From positions 528,203,079 to 528,267,078 of the forward strand of contig CM046875.1 of NCBI GenBank assembly GCA_025667525.1: a stretch of 64,000 nt of DNA, written 5' to 3'. The translations under genes and the position numbers were made by a program. The notes beneath the pieces were generated by a model. That model was not told the origin of the DNA. It ran no database searches and worked only from the letters and a program-made list of their open reading frames with translations. Below, piece after piece: positions 11,961 through 22,538 of this stretch. The DNA is from Glebionis coronaria (taxonomy: Eukaryota > Streptophyta > Magnoliopsida > Asterales > Asteraceae). Each line of letters begins with the position of its first letter. The first letter of the stretch is position 1.

Positions 11961-12030
11961 CCGCGGTTCTATATCTTCTCGCGGTTCGATATCACTACGG
12001 AACCGCGTGTTCTATAAGAGAACCACACGT
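11961..12030. repeat. GCGGTTCC four-arm module 1 (element A 3' LTR)
   Basis: Arms in order are GCGGTTC, GCGGTTC, GGAACCGC and GAACC, so two forward arms are followed by two reverse arms, spaced about 12-15 bases. The module can fold as nested hairpins. The allelic copy in the 5' LTR is at 62836-62905. Confidence 0.75.
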
Positions 12031-12209
12031 CCTTCTTGTCTTTCATGACGAATGTAATCTTCAAGGTGTCGAGAGAAGTACACATAAGTATGCTTGAGTG
12101 ATTACGAGTACCTTGCACATTTTACATTATGTATTGCGAGTTATACGTTTGTCATCACCAAAACATAAAGGGATCATCTTGATTAAACATCGTAATGTTT
12201 ACACTAACA

Positions 12210-12222
12210 ATCTCCCCCTTTT
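12210..12222 (-). other. Element A polypurine tract
   Basis: The minus strand reads AAAAGGGGGAGAT just before the LTR start TGTTAG. Three further AAGGGGGAG-type tracts lie upstream at about 12290, 12719 and 12736. Confidence 0.75.
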
Positions 12223-13026
12223 TGATGATGAAAAACAAGTAAACCGTAACGCATACTAAAATGTGAAACTTACTCGTTTACACTTCCTTCTCCCCCTTTT
12301 GTCGAATCAAAAAGGTAGTCAACGTATTTGAAGAAGAGAAGAATGAACGTCCAAAGAGGACACGTCCAAAGTGGTAGTCATCGGTAGCACGTCCTTTGAA
12401 GAGGAGAAGAATTAACGTCACATGAGCTTGCATCCGAAAGGTAGTCTTCATTTGTGGAGGAAGATTGACTTCGAGAGAACATGCATCCAAACGGCTAATC
12501 ATCACTTGTGGTCGTTGGTTGAGAGGCGAGAATCCAAACCATAAACCCATCATCCAAAGATATTAAGCTTGCGTCATCCTAGTGAAGTCTTCAATCACCA
12601 TAGGTTAACCACCTCCATGTCTTCGAGATCCCATAATTCATTACTTGCAAGATGTTCAATGAATGAAATTTAAGTGAGTGAACGATCGCAAATGTAATGA
12701 GTTGAACTCTTGAAAATGCTCCCCCTTGATATGATCTCCCCCTTGCTTGAGGTACCAACAAAGCAAGAAAAGTGACAAGCTACAAAGAAGGGTTAGATGT
12801 CCTACAAAACAAAGTTAGTGAACAAGAGCATATATATATAGCAATGTCAAAAAAAGAGAAAATATTGTCGAGAGGACATACTCTACTTTAATATCATGGC
12901 AAAAATACCAAACTAAAGAGAGTATGACATGGACAATAAAAAAAAATTCCACATAGTTGAAAAGAGAGAAGGAAGGACTATGATGAAAAGAAAAATGAGG
13001 ATGATAAACAAGTCGTTTGCACAAAC
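12223..13026 (-). other. Element A: 3' internal noncoding region
   Basis: No gene is supported. The region carries three extra PPT-like tracts (CTCCCCCTT on the plus strand at about 12290, 12719 and 12736). Open frames here have no recognisable family. Confidence 0.55.
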
Positions 13027-13356
13027 TAGGGATGAGCATTTTGACCCGAATCCCGAATCCGATCCCGAACCGTTCCCGGAACCGTACCGATTCCCGATAC
13101 CCGAATCCCGTTCGGTACGGGACCGGGACTACGAAATAAGGTGAAAAAAAATTCGGGACCACTAATTCGGGACGGGACCGGTACCAAATCGGGAAATTCC
13201 CGAAAAAACCGGGAAAATCCCGATTTCCCGGTACCGATACCGATTCCCGAGTCACGTTCGATACGGGATCGGTACATAATTTTTTAGATCGGGAAAAAAT
13301 CGGGAGCACTAAATCGGGACGGGTTCGGGACGGGATTGGTCCCGAGCTCATCCCTA
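13027..13356. mobile_element. hAT-type MITE with 8-bp TSD
   Basis: A 330-bp element with terminal inverted repeats TAGGGATGAGC / GCTCATCCCTA and an exact 8-bp duplication GCACAAAC at 13019-13026 and 13357-13364. The TSD length and TAGGG-type ends fit the hAT superfamily. The interior is packed with TCCCGAA / TTCGGGA words in both orientations and encodes no transposase. The open frames across it on both strands are by-products of this repeat. It inserted into element A. Confidence 0.92.
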
Positions 13357-13364
13357 GCACAAAC

Positions 13365-13673
13365 AATGACAAGCATTGAAGAAAGAAGTGTACACACGAT
13401 TCTATCAATCCGAAAAACAAGTCAAAGGAGAGGATCTTGACAAGATCAATTCACAATTGTTGGAATAGAGGTAGAGAAGAAACATCCATACTAATTGTAA
13501 TGATAATATGTCAAAGGGCTAAAAGCTTAGAATTTATGGAATCACCCAAGAAAATTCAAGATTTAACCAAAATCCTCTCAAGAGGTTAAGAACTTAGAAT
13601 TGTTGGAATCACCAATCCAATTGTAAATTTTAACCTTAATCGACTCTCAAAAACGAGAAGAACGAAAAATATA
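13365..13673 (-). other. Element A: internal noncoding region up to element B
   Basis: No gene is seen. The last five bases (13669-13673, ATATA) are the left copy of element B's TSD. Element A resumes at 34171. Confidence 0.6.
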
Positions 13674-15033
13674 TGTTAATGCAAGTGATGCCTAAAAACA
13701 TTATTAGTGTTAACTAATCTTTATTAGTTTTGATCACAACAAACTATACAACACATTTAGTATAAAACACAAAACGAATTATTTAACTAGCACTATCATC
13801 AAGGTAATAATCATATCACTAACATTTCTTAATCATACTTAGTGATCATCAAAATGATTATTCTTAAAACTTACTTTTGTTAATATGACAAAAGACTTTT
13901 TAATAAACTTTCTTTTTTAGAAAATGTTTTATTAAAATGAAAATGAAAATTTGAAAATAGCATATTCCAAATGCTGTTAGAATATCCTTTGAAGGCTTCA
14001 AATACCTCAGATATTCCTACCTCACTAAAAGACAAAAAACGGAGCGTACTCTAGTGGCGGTACCTTAAGTAGCTACGCGGTTCCTTAGCGATATGGAACC
14101 GCCGGGCTAGATAAGGTACCGCGCCCAGATAGCCATTATATATCCATTATACTTTGTCTCCTTTAAATAGTAGGTCAAATCTCATTTTCCAACAAGCCTC
14201 TTGGACGTTTTTCTCAGCCCCCTTTCTATTTTCTATAGTATAATCATTAGTAAATGATCACTTAAAGTGTTAAGGATGTTTACATATGATTATCCTCTTG
14301 ATCCCCTCCTTTACCTTGTCCAATGAGAAGATCACTCACTCACTAGTGTTGTGATAAAGATGAATCTATGAGCTAGTCATATTCATCATGATACCCTTTT
14401 TGTTTTAGGTCAATCCAATGTATTTATGAATACTTGGACTAGTTGTGTTCATCCAAGTTATTTGTGGATACTTGGATTTGTTGTGTACATCCATTGCATA
14501 TGTGTTTGCTTGGATTTGTGTTGTGTAAATCCAAGCTACATGTGTGTACTTGGATAAGTCTAGTTGAGTTGTAATAGATTTGATTAGTAGTTCTCATTAA
14601 ACTATAAAGTGATGTGGTTGTGTCTTGTGATTTCTCACTAAACTTGAAAGTGATTAGTAGTTGTGTTGTGTGAACTTCTCACTTAGCTTCAAAGTGAAGA
14701 GTCATGAAGATTGGTTCTAGCTTTGGATTAGAACTCGACATCTAGCCTTGTGTCGTTAAATGGTGAAGTAGGCAACGTCGTGAACATTGGTTCTACCTTA
14801 AGATTAGAACTCGACATCTAGGTTGTCTCCTTCCTTACTCTTTACTTATTTCATTATCATTACACTTACCTATTATCTTTGCTAGTGCCTTTGAATTGAA
14901 CCTAATCATTATGCAACTTAGCTTCAAACAAAAGATAGTTTTGATACAAACCAAATTGAAAGTAATTTTAATTTGGTCACCAATCGAAGAGAAAATATTC
15001 AACCCCCCCCCCCCCCCCCTTCTAGTTTCAACA
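13674..15033 (+). repeat. Element B 5' LTR (with internal deletion)
   Basis: Runs from TGTTAATGC to TTTCAACA, 1360 bp. Compared with the 3' LTR it lacks about 229 bp; the junction at about 14820 carries CTAG microhomology. The missing part includes the TATA box. A run of 17 C lies at 15003-15019. Confidence 0.9.
14056..14128. repeat. GCGGTTCC four-arm module 2 (element B 5' LTR)
   Basis: Arms are GGCGGTACC, GCGGTTCC, GGAACCGC and GGTACCGC. The outer pair has changed TTCC to TACC on both sides, so outer pairing is kept by compensating differences. Confidence 0.75.
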
Positions 15034-15035
15034 AT

Positions 15036-15047
15036 TGGTATCAGAGC
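15036..15047 (+). other. Element B primer-binding site
   Basis: TGGTATCAGAGC, complementary to the 3' end of plant initiator-Met tRNA, two bases after the LTR end. Confidence 0.9.
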
Positions 15048-16930
15048 GATGGTCACTCAAGATCTTTGAAGTATATTGTACTTTGAAACTTGGATCGATC
15101 CATTGTCTCCTCAAATTAGAAGGTCAAGTTGTATAAAGTTTCTCTTTGGTCAAAACTATTTTGTTTTTGAAAAATAGGTCTTTTAATTGATAATATTGCA
15201 TCCTACTTAGATTAGTAGCATTTATACATTTTAGATATACTCTTGAAATGTATCTACTAGTTTGCATCTTGCTTTGTGTAGGTACTCATGAAGATCAATC
15301 ACTTAATTGGTTGTGGATTGAGCTACTTGCACTTGTAGAAGACTCATCTTCATTGATCTTTAACATCTTTGAATGATGATACCAAAATGATTGGGAATGA
15401 TACTAGTCCTTGAAGACTTAGTACTCATAGTCACTGATTGGGCATAGTATTGACTCCTTGATGGATTGCTCTTTGTGGCCAAGGTACGCTCTCGTTCTTC
15501 CACACGCCCTTTGATCATTACTTGACTATGTGCTTGTTCTTGGCATCCTTGCCTTGACAATTGTTTGTGGTTTGTGATTCTTTTCTTTTATCCTCTCAAA
15601 CCTTCATTGATTGGATACTTGACTCACTATGGTGATGTAGAGTGAGTTAGTAGTAGCTTTAAGTATCAAGCATGATTTCCATGGTTTGCACCCATACGGT
15701 TAGTAGGCCCTTTGTGGGAGAGAAAGTGAATTAATACCTTGCTCATATTTTGGTTTAGACTAAGACTATTATTGAAAGTGATCCTAGTCTATACTTGAAT
15801 AATTGCTTTGTGTTTATTCATTACCAAAGCCGTTTAACGTTTCGCCGGAAAGGCACGTCTTAAACCACTATATATGACACAAGCTCTTCGTTACCACTAT
15901 TTGAAGATTGTCATTAATCCCTTGAGCATTGGTCCTAGTCTTGATTCACTTCCCTTGACTTCTCTCCACTTTACCGTTTTGCTACGAGTAGTCGTTTATC
16001 CGTTTCAGTTCTTTTCGATCTCGATTTAACTCGTAATCCTTCGTTAAGGCATATTGCTTAGTGTTATGATGATCCAATGATATTCTAAACGGATCATGAT
16101 ATAATTTTAAGTATTTTAGAAAAACTTGGTTTTTAAAATTTGGCGTTTTTCATTGATAAAAACTAGCCTCTGTAGGCGGTTCTTTATCTAGGCGGCTCAA
16201 ACCCGCGGGTCCTTATCGATAAGGTACCGCGGGCAGTAAAGTTTGTCAGAGCGCCAGTTTGATTATTTTATTCCTTTTCAAACCACTATCTCTCTCTCCC
16301 AAAAACACACAGCCGACGGGTTTCACCTTTTCCACCATTGTTGAAGCTTCCAAAACCTTCAATCACTCAAATTAATTGATTCCAAGTTGTGGGTTTCACT
16401 CATCCTTCATCTAACATCAATTAATTGTAAGTATTTTCTTTCAATTTCATCTATTTTGTTCTAGGGTTCATCCTTTCATAATTGGGGATTTTTAAAATTG
16501 AAATTGAATTAAAACCTTAATAGGAATGTGGGTTGACATGGTTATTTTACTATGATTCCTTAGGTTCATATTCATTAAGATTTCACTAAAACCCACTTGT
16601 AGAACAAACCCGAATTTTGGCTAAATGATTTTGGTTAAAAGATGGATTTGAGATGAACCCATGAACAAGTAGGTAATGACATTGTTAATGCTTACCTAAA
16701 AACCTTGTTTTGAAAAACCAATGTTCTAATCCATTGTTGATGTAACATAGATCATGTGTTCTTGGTTAATGATGGAATAGACACATTGTGAACATGAGAA
16801 TGATATAGATTCAATCCTTTGCTTGTCGAGAAATTGATACAACACATTCTCATATTTTTTATTTTTTATTTTAATTTTTCATATGAGTGATTGGAAATAT
16901 GTTTTTCTTGTTTGTATTTAGGTACTAATC
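15048..16930 (+). other. Element B untranslated leader
   Basis: About 1.9 kb between the PBS and the first ORF, with no supported gene. It holds one GCGGTTCC module (16168-16237), preceded by a CTCTGTAGGCGGTTC word also found in element A's module at 35813-35892. Confidence 0.65.
16168..16237. repeat. GCGGTTCC module 3 (element B leader)
   Basis: Arms are GGCGGTTC, GCGGCTC and GGTACCGC, with an inner CCTTATCGATAAGG palindrome. One reverse arm is degraded. Flanks CTCTG and GGCAGT match other copies. Confidence 0.65.
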
Positions 16931-18150
16931 ATGCCTTCACAATATCAAAAAGATCATCAATACACTAGAAAATACATGCCAAACCTTTCCCAAATCTATG
17001 CTTCCCCCCAACTTCAAAATTCTTTCCCATCCCTTTCCACTCAAAATTTCCATGAGGGTAGGGTTGTAGATACAAGAATAACGGGGTATAGATATATCAA
17101 CTCTATGTTTGAGCATATTGGATTTGATTGCTTGCTCTTCATAGACGAAGAAATTTATCCCTTGTTTCTTCTTGAATTCTTTAGCACTTACTCCATGCTT
17201 GAAATCAATGGCCAAATCTTTATTCGTTTCATGTTGAATGATCAAATCATTCAATATTACCTTGATGATTTTGGTGATATTCTTGGTGTGCCATATAGAG
17301 GCACTTGTCGATTTACGGACAAATGTAGACTTGATGCTCTCGTGGAGTCCAACGATAAACCTTTAAATGACATCACCGAAGTTGATCTAAATTTCATCCT
17401 TGATATCATCTCGAAAGAGAGTGATGGAAACGTTGTGAGAAGCCTTCATACTAATGTGCGAAATGTGATCGCTATGAAGTGCTCTCAAGCGACCTTAAGG
17501 AGTTCATGGTCCAATGGGCTAACATCCTTAGGGAGAATGTGTTTTGTCTTGGTGGAAACCGAGATCATATCCCGACTTGTATGGTGCATATGTTCTTTTG
17601 CATCTTTACATCAACCGAGTACAATTTAGCATTCTACATCGCTCGACGTATAAATTATGCTCTTTCCAAACCCAAAACAAACCTTCCATATGCTATGCTT
17701 CTTACTCGCCTTTTTAGAAGGGTTGGTGAAGATTTTCCTCATCTCGATCTTTCTCGCTTTCACCCGGTTCAACGGGTTATGTTACCTATTCAAGAGGTAT
17801 ATGAACGAAAGCCTAGAAGTGACAGAGGTTCAAGAAAATCCGATCATCAAGAGATGGATGATGAGGACACCCGAATGCCAACAAGTGATGGTGATGGCGT
17901 CGGTACTAGTTCTCATTTCAACTCTTCGAGTAATTCCCATCCATCCTCAAGCCCATTCGAGGATGAATTTGAAGACCTAGCTCCTCCGCCTCATCATTCT
18001 AGTGAAGTACCGGAAGATCTTAATATGGAGCATCTCTACTGTGAAAATCTTAGAACTCGAGGGGAATTGCACGAACACAGGGTTGAATCAAGAAAGGGTT
18101 TCAAGTTCTTGGGAAAAATGATCAAAGGTTTAGGCAAGAAAAGGAGGTGA
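16931..18150 (+). pseudogene. Element B ORF1: Athila-ORF1-like protein, frameshifted
   Basis: An ATG at 16931 opens a frame of about 180 sensible residues. Coding then continues one frame over from about 17461 to the TGA at 18150, giving about 400 residues in all. The first part has FDCLLFIDEEIYPLFLLEFF and FMLNDQIIQYYLDDFGDILG, a pattern like the 'retrotransposon ORF-1' (Athila ORF1) proteins of plants, which may stand in for gag. The second part runs through a motif-poor middle to an acidic/serine-rich stretch and a basic end ...GLGKKRR. The shift fits loss of one base (or gain of two) near 17455-17470. No zinc knuckle is seen. Family assignment is by resemblance only. Confidence 0.55.
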
Positions 18151-18753
18151 AGAATTTGAGTTGAGTCAAAGTTTGGTTATCATTTGATGTTTGAACATTT
18201 GCTTATTAACACTTTGGTTTAGTTGTGTATTAACTTATGTTACATGTTTGGATTATTATTTATTTTGATCCTAAATGTTGCTTATGCAATGATGTTTGTG
18301 ATTTACATAGCTTTGTACATGCCTTATGATAGTTAGCTTATTAGATTATGATCTGTAGTTAACTTTGGCTTGTGAATCTTTTGGTAAAAATCTGGGTTTA
18401 TCAAAATTTGGGATGTGAAATTTTTGAAAGACCTCTGGTCGCGGTTCCATATCGACAAGCGGCTCCTTACCGATAAGGAACCGCGGGTCCTAGATAAGGA
18501 ACCGCCGACCACTGTGCACGACAGCATCTTTTGCTTTACACTGTTTTCTTAATTATGTGTAAACACTGCATGATTTTCTGTAATAAACTACACATTTCCT
18601 AAACTAGCTTACCTAAATTTATTATTCACCTAAAATGATTTTAACCCATTACTAGTTTGGATCATCCCCTCACCCATTTAAACCCACCTTGTTAGTCATG
18701 TTCTTCACACATCAAAACATCCTTCCCTAACCCTTAAACCATCCTTGTCAACC
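18151..18753 (+). other. Element B: spacer between ORF1 and ORF2
   Basis: Noncoding. It contains GCGGTTCC module 4. The part nearest ORF2 (about 18690-18753) has a diverged counterpart in element A at about 35630-35700. Confidence 0.6.
18431..18515. repeat. GCGGTTCC four-arm module 4 (element B, after ORF1)
   Basis: A well-preserved example: GCGGTTCC, GCGGCTCC, GGAACCGC and GGAACCGC, flanked by CCTCTGGTC and GACCACTG. The inner pair encloses a CTTAC/ATAAG stem extension. Confidence 0.8.
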
Positions 18754-18926
18754 ATGGTTTCTACAAAAACCTCAAACACCCCAAGAAAAACACTTAAGAT
18801 TAGGATTAAGGTAGCCAAGCCTAACTCCTCACCCTTCCACACACCTAAGAATGAGATGGTTCCTATCCTCATTTCTTCATCACCTTCACCACCCCTTGCA
18901 CCATGCAAGACATCATCCACCCATGG
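18754..18926 (+). pseudogene. Element B ORF2, 5' part (cut by element C)
   Basis: An ATG at 18754 begins a basic, Ser/Pro/Lys-rich frame that element C breaks at 18926, within the CATGG target. The frame resumes in register at 30026 and runs to 30536, so ORF2 was intact when C inserted (about 229 codons in total). A homologous start with ATGGTTTCTACAA lies on the minus strand of element A at 35629. An alternative in-frame ATG at 18745 is possible; I prefer 18754 because it is shared with element A. The protein matches no family I recognise. Confidence 0.65.
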
Positions 18927-19500
18927 TGATGACGTATAGTCCCCAGCCGGGTCATGAACCCGGCCCATGGGTACTACCCGTATCCGGCCCATCACAGATG
19001 GGTGGAATAATGTCATTCAGGCTTATGGGCTTGGATGAACAGTGACCGCACACATGTGTGCGGCCCACGGCCCGGTGCGACCGACATAGGGTTAGACAGA
19101 ATCATATTCTGTCTAGGAATATCTTTATCCCAATGGGAAAGGATATTCACTACCAAAATTAGAAGATAAGAATCATTCTAATTCTGGTAGTTATCCTTTC
19201 CTTGGGGCCGAAGTATCAAGTGGTAGCCCATTAGGGTTCCACTGCCTATAAAAGGAACCCCCAAGGGTTCCACAAAGGTATTACGTCTTATACTCTTAAC
19301 TCACATAAACCCTAAATTGATTACTTACTCTCACGTCGGAGTCCAATCGTGGGAAACATTCCCACAGTAAGCCTAACGCGTGCTGTTTAGTGTGCAGGAT
19401 CCCAACCAAACGATTCACTTGGTGTAGGAGCCGAAACCCAGCCAACCCGAATTAAGCCTAATTCGGGTCTAGCAAGGATCACCCAACTTTTGCATCAACA
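18927..19500 (+). repeat. Element C 5' LTR
   Basis: TGATGACG...GCATCAACA, 574 bp, the same length as the 3' LTR. TATAAAAG at 19247-19254 is the likely core promoter. Confidence 0.95.
19247..19254 (+). promoter_or_regulatory. TATA box of element C 5' LTR
   Basis: TATAAAAG in a GCC-rich context, conserved in the 3' LTR (29767-29774) and in element F (10518-10525). It is followed by a pyrimidine/A-rich start region. Confidence 0.7.
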
Positions 19501-19503
19501 AGT

Positions 19504-19520
19504 TGGCGCCATCCGTGGGA
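19504..19520 (+). other. Element C primer-binding site
   Basis: TGGCGCCATCCGTGGGA begins three bases after the LTR. It has the TGGCGCC...GTGGGA pattern common in Tat-lineage elements. I cannot name the primer tRNA with confidence. Confidence 0.75.
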
Positions 19521-19563
19521 CAAATTACACTAAGCTAGAACAAAACCTCATTCTGAATCCCCA

Positions 19564-22538
19564 ATGATGAAGGGGCATCAGCCAGCCAATCCCAGGAATA
19601 CGAATCCTGGAAATTGGAAGTCCCAAGGGGAAGGGATACTCATCCCCAATCAATCACCTAGCCGCCTTGTAGGCGGACCTGGTAGCCGTGGAGGTTTCCA
19701 GCCCTTGGGGGTGACGAGCACGATCTCCATGACACCCCCACCTACTTCAACCCTGGACAATCCGGACCCAGGGAGTGCGCCCAACCCTCCTAACAAGGAG
19801 CCGCGCAGACCCTCGGTAGAGGAAGAGGTAGAGGTCCTACCACTCAGCGAGGAGGATCTTACTCGAGTTCTCACGCAGAACTTCGATAGGATCGTCCCAG
19901 GGATCGCGTCAAGGTTGAATCTGGGGAGGAACCTCCAATCCAGACTCAACTTTGGTGACACCGGACCAATCACCTCTTCCCAAAATCAGAGGAAAAGGAG
20001 AGCTCGGCCTCAGGAGCAGAGCATCTTTGAGGAAACCCCTCAACCCAGGAATGTGTTTGAGCGCATAGGATATCGCCTCATACAGGAACTAATGCAGTCT
20101 CGGGAAGGAGGAGATAAGTCTGATGGCTCACCCGAGCGGCCAGATCGAGAGTTGGCCAGAACCGCTCGTCGCCCGAGCGTGTGGGACAGGATGAACACTG
20201 GGAAGAAGGCTTCCGGTTCATCCCAAAAAAGTGGTCCCTACCCAAAGGATGGGGCACCACCACCGTCCCCAGACCCGTCAGGAGAGGACTCAGATGACCA
20301 TCCGCCTAAGCGTCGCCGACCTAGGCGCACCCCTCCACCACCACCAAACAATGATGAGTATTATGATGGTCCTTATTATCGAGATGCGGAAGCGGAGGAT
20401 CTTTCGCGACCATGGTGTGAACCATGGGATGACCCCAGGCTCACCCGTCCATGGGCGGATCCCAGGGAAGACCCGTTCACCCTCCGCATACGGAACTATT
20501 CTGAGGACACCAAACGTCGCATGCCGACGTGTATCAAGACTTATGATGGGTCTGGTGATCCGGTTGATCACCTTAAAATATTTGATACGCAGGCTAAAAT
20601 TGAGCGATGGCCCATGCCTATATGGTGCCAAATGTTCAATTCAACTTTGATCGGAAATGCCCGTGACTGGTTTGAGGCACTCCCTCCACGGAGCATTGAT
20701 AGTTTCACGGAACTACGCACTGCGTTCGAGAACAATTATACTCAGAGGAAGAAGTATAATAGGGATCCGGTCTCATTGGCAACTGTCAAACAACGGCCGG
20801 GGGAGTCCACAGAAACCTTCACTGAACGCTTCAATGATGAGTGCACGCGCACAAGAACAATGTTGGAGCTCCTGAAAATCTCTGACTACATGCACGCCAT
20901 AACAGACAGGGAGTTGATCAGGCGCCTCAATGACAAGCGTCCAGAGAGATATGACGACCTCATGGGAAGGGTCAGAAATTTCATAGAAGGGGAAACAGCT
21001 GTTGCCACGGCCTACCCATCCCGAGGAAATGGGTACCGGTCAAATGACCAGTCCCGGAGACAGTCGGGCGGTCAAGGCAATCAGAACAATAGCAAGGGCT
21101 CAGACTATAAGAGCCAAAGCAAAGGAGGACGACCGGACGATAAGTTCACCCTCCTAAAGATGTCCTACCGGGAGATCTTGCTGACGGAAGGGGCGAACTT
21201 TCCAAGGCCTCCCCCAATGACCACTCCGCCGGAACGTCGGCAAGGAAATCGCTTCTGCGAGTTCCATAATGACAAAGGCCATGGTACGGAGGAGTGCATC
21301 CAGCTCAAGAAGCATATTGAGTCGCTGATCAAATCAGGTAAACTCAAGCACCTAGTTAAGGATTGGAAGGATGGAAAAGATAACAACAAGAAGTACGATA
21401 AGAAGGATCCCCAAAAGGACAAACCTTCGACCATATACATGATCCAATCCAGACAGCGCCGCACGAGGCAGAAAGTGGGCCAAAAATTTTCACGCGGCAG
21501 GGAAATCTCATTCCCTCTCATCACAACAAGCGATGTGATTGATGCGCCTCTCACCATTGAGATAAGCATTGGAACACACAATGTTCGTCGCATGTATGTG
21601 GATGGAGGGTCGTCAGCAGAGGTACTGTATGAACACTGTTTTGTGCAGTTGTGCCCAGAAATAAGAAGCCAATTAGTACCGGCCACGGCGCCGCTCACCG
21701 GCTTTAGTGGAGACACTATCTGGCCGATAGGGCAACTACGGGTGTTTGTAACCATCGGGAACGAGGAACACTCCACTACGGCGTGGATGAACTTCATGGT
21801 GATACGCTCACATTCCCCGTACAATGGGATCATAGGCAGACCAGGTATTTTGGCTATACGGGCGGTACCCTCCACGGCGCACGGAATGATCAAATTCCCC
21901 GTTGAGGGGGGGATTGTTACCATTTACAACACAATCGTACCGGCATCCGAGTGTCACACTGTGACAGCACCGGCTCCACCCATTCCACCCAAGGATGGAT
22001 CACCACCTCCCAATTGGAAGGTAGCAATTCACCCTGACTATCCGGAACAGGAGGTATCCATAGGAGGGGCGCTCTCGGATAGCGGCAAAAGGGCCATGTG
22101 CTCTCTTTTAAGTGCAAACCTAGATATATTCGCATGGGAGCCAAAGCACATGACAGGCGTGCCACATGCGATAGCAGAGCATAAGCTCCAGATCCGCCAA
22201 GGGTACCAACCCGTCAAGCAAAAGAAGCGCGGCCAGGCGCCTGAACGCAGCCAAGTGATATTGGAGGAAGTACGGAAACTAGTGGATGCAGGCATCATGC
22301 GCGAGGTATACTACCACGAGTGGTTATCCAATCCGGTCATGGTCAAGAAACATGACGGAAGTTGGCGCATGTGTGTGGATTTTACGGATCTAAACAAGGC
22401 TTGCCCACAGGACTGTTACCCGTTACCGGAAATCGACTGGAAGGTGGAATCCCTATGTGGGTATCCTTTTAAATGCTTCTTGGACGCGTATAAAGGGTAT
22501 CACCAGATCCAGATGGCGGAGGAGGATGCAGAAAAAGG
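19564..22538 (+). pseudogene. Element C gag-protease-RT (first part of gag-pol)
   Basis: The ATG at 19564 is the first after the PBS. Residues 1 to about 300 are proline/arginine-rich and disordered. About 310-480 is the gag core (DGSGDPVDHLKIFD ... ARDWFEALPP). A zinc-knuckle-like CEFHNDKGHGTEEC lies near residue 564. An aspartic protease follows near 678 (YVDGGSSAEVLY). RT begins around 880 (MCVDFTDLNKACPQDCYPLP). In the sequence reading GCAGAAAAAGGCG (22528-22540) the frame breaks just before the conserved AFHTSQGVYCY stretch, consistent with loss of two bases. The frame then runs on without meaning to a stop at 22638. Gag and protease read intact; RT does not. Confidence 0.9.

Larger units (their letters stand above)
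10782..12209 (-). repeat. Element A 3' LTR (part)
   Basis: This matches the three 5' LTR pieces at 38477-39372, 50156-50254 and 62646-63084 with only scattered differences. It lacks the last ~490 bases of the LTR (37989-38476 in the other copy), removed to the far side of element F. The minus-strand start is TGTTAGTGTAAAC at 12209. It contains ~44-bp tandem repeats with the core TTTAGTGAGAAC (11097-11245), three 25-bp repeats with CCCATTGGATAAAA (about 11728-11787), and a GCGGTTC module. Confidence 0.85.

Noticed and set aside
12815..13420. 201-codon minus-strand open frame rich in Arg/Pro/Ser, and overlapping frames
   Set aside because: It spans the hAT MITE; the length comes from the TCCCGAA repeats lacking stops, not from a gene.
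21165..21923. 252-codon minus-strand frame opposite element C gag-pol
   Set aside because: Shadow of the protease/RT-coding strand; no recognisable motifs and no counterpart with promoter signals.
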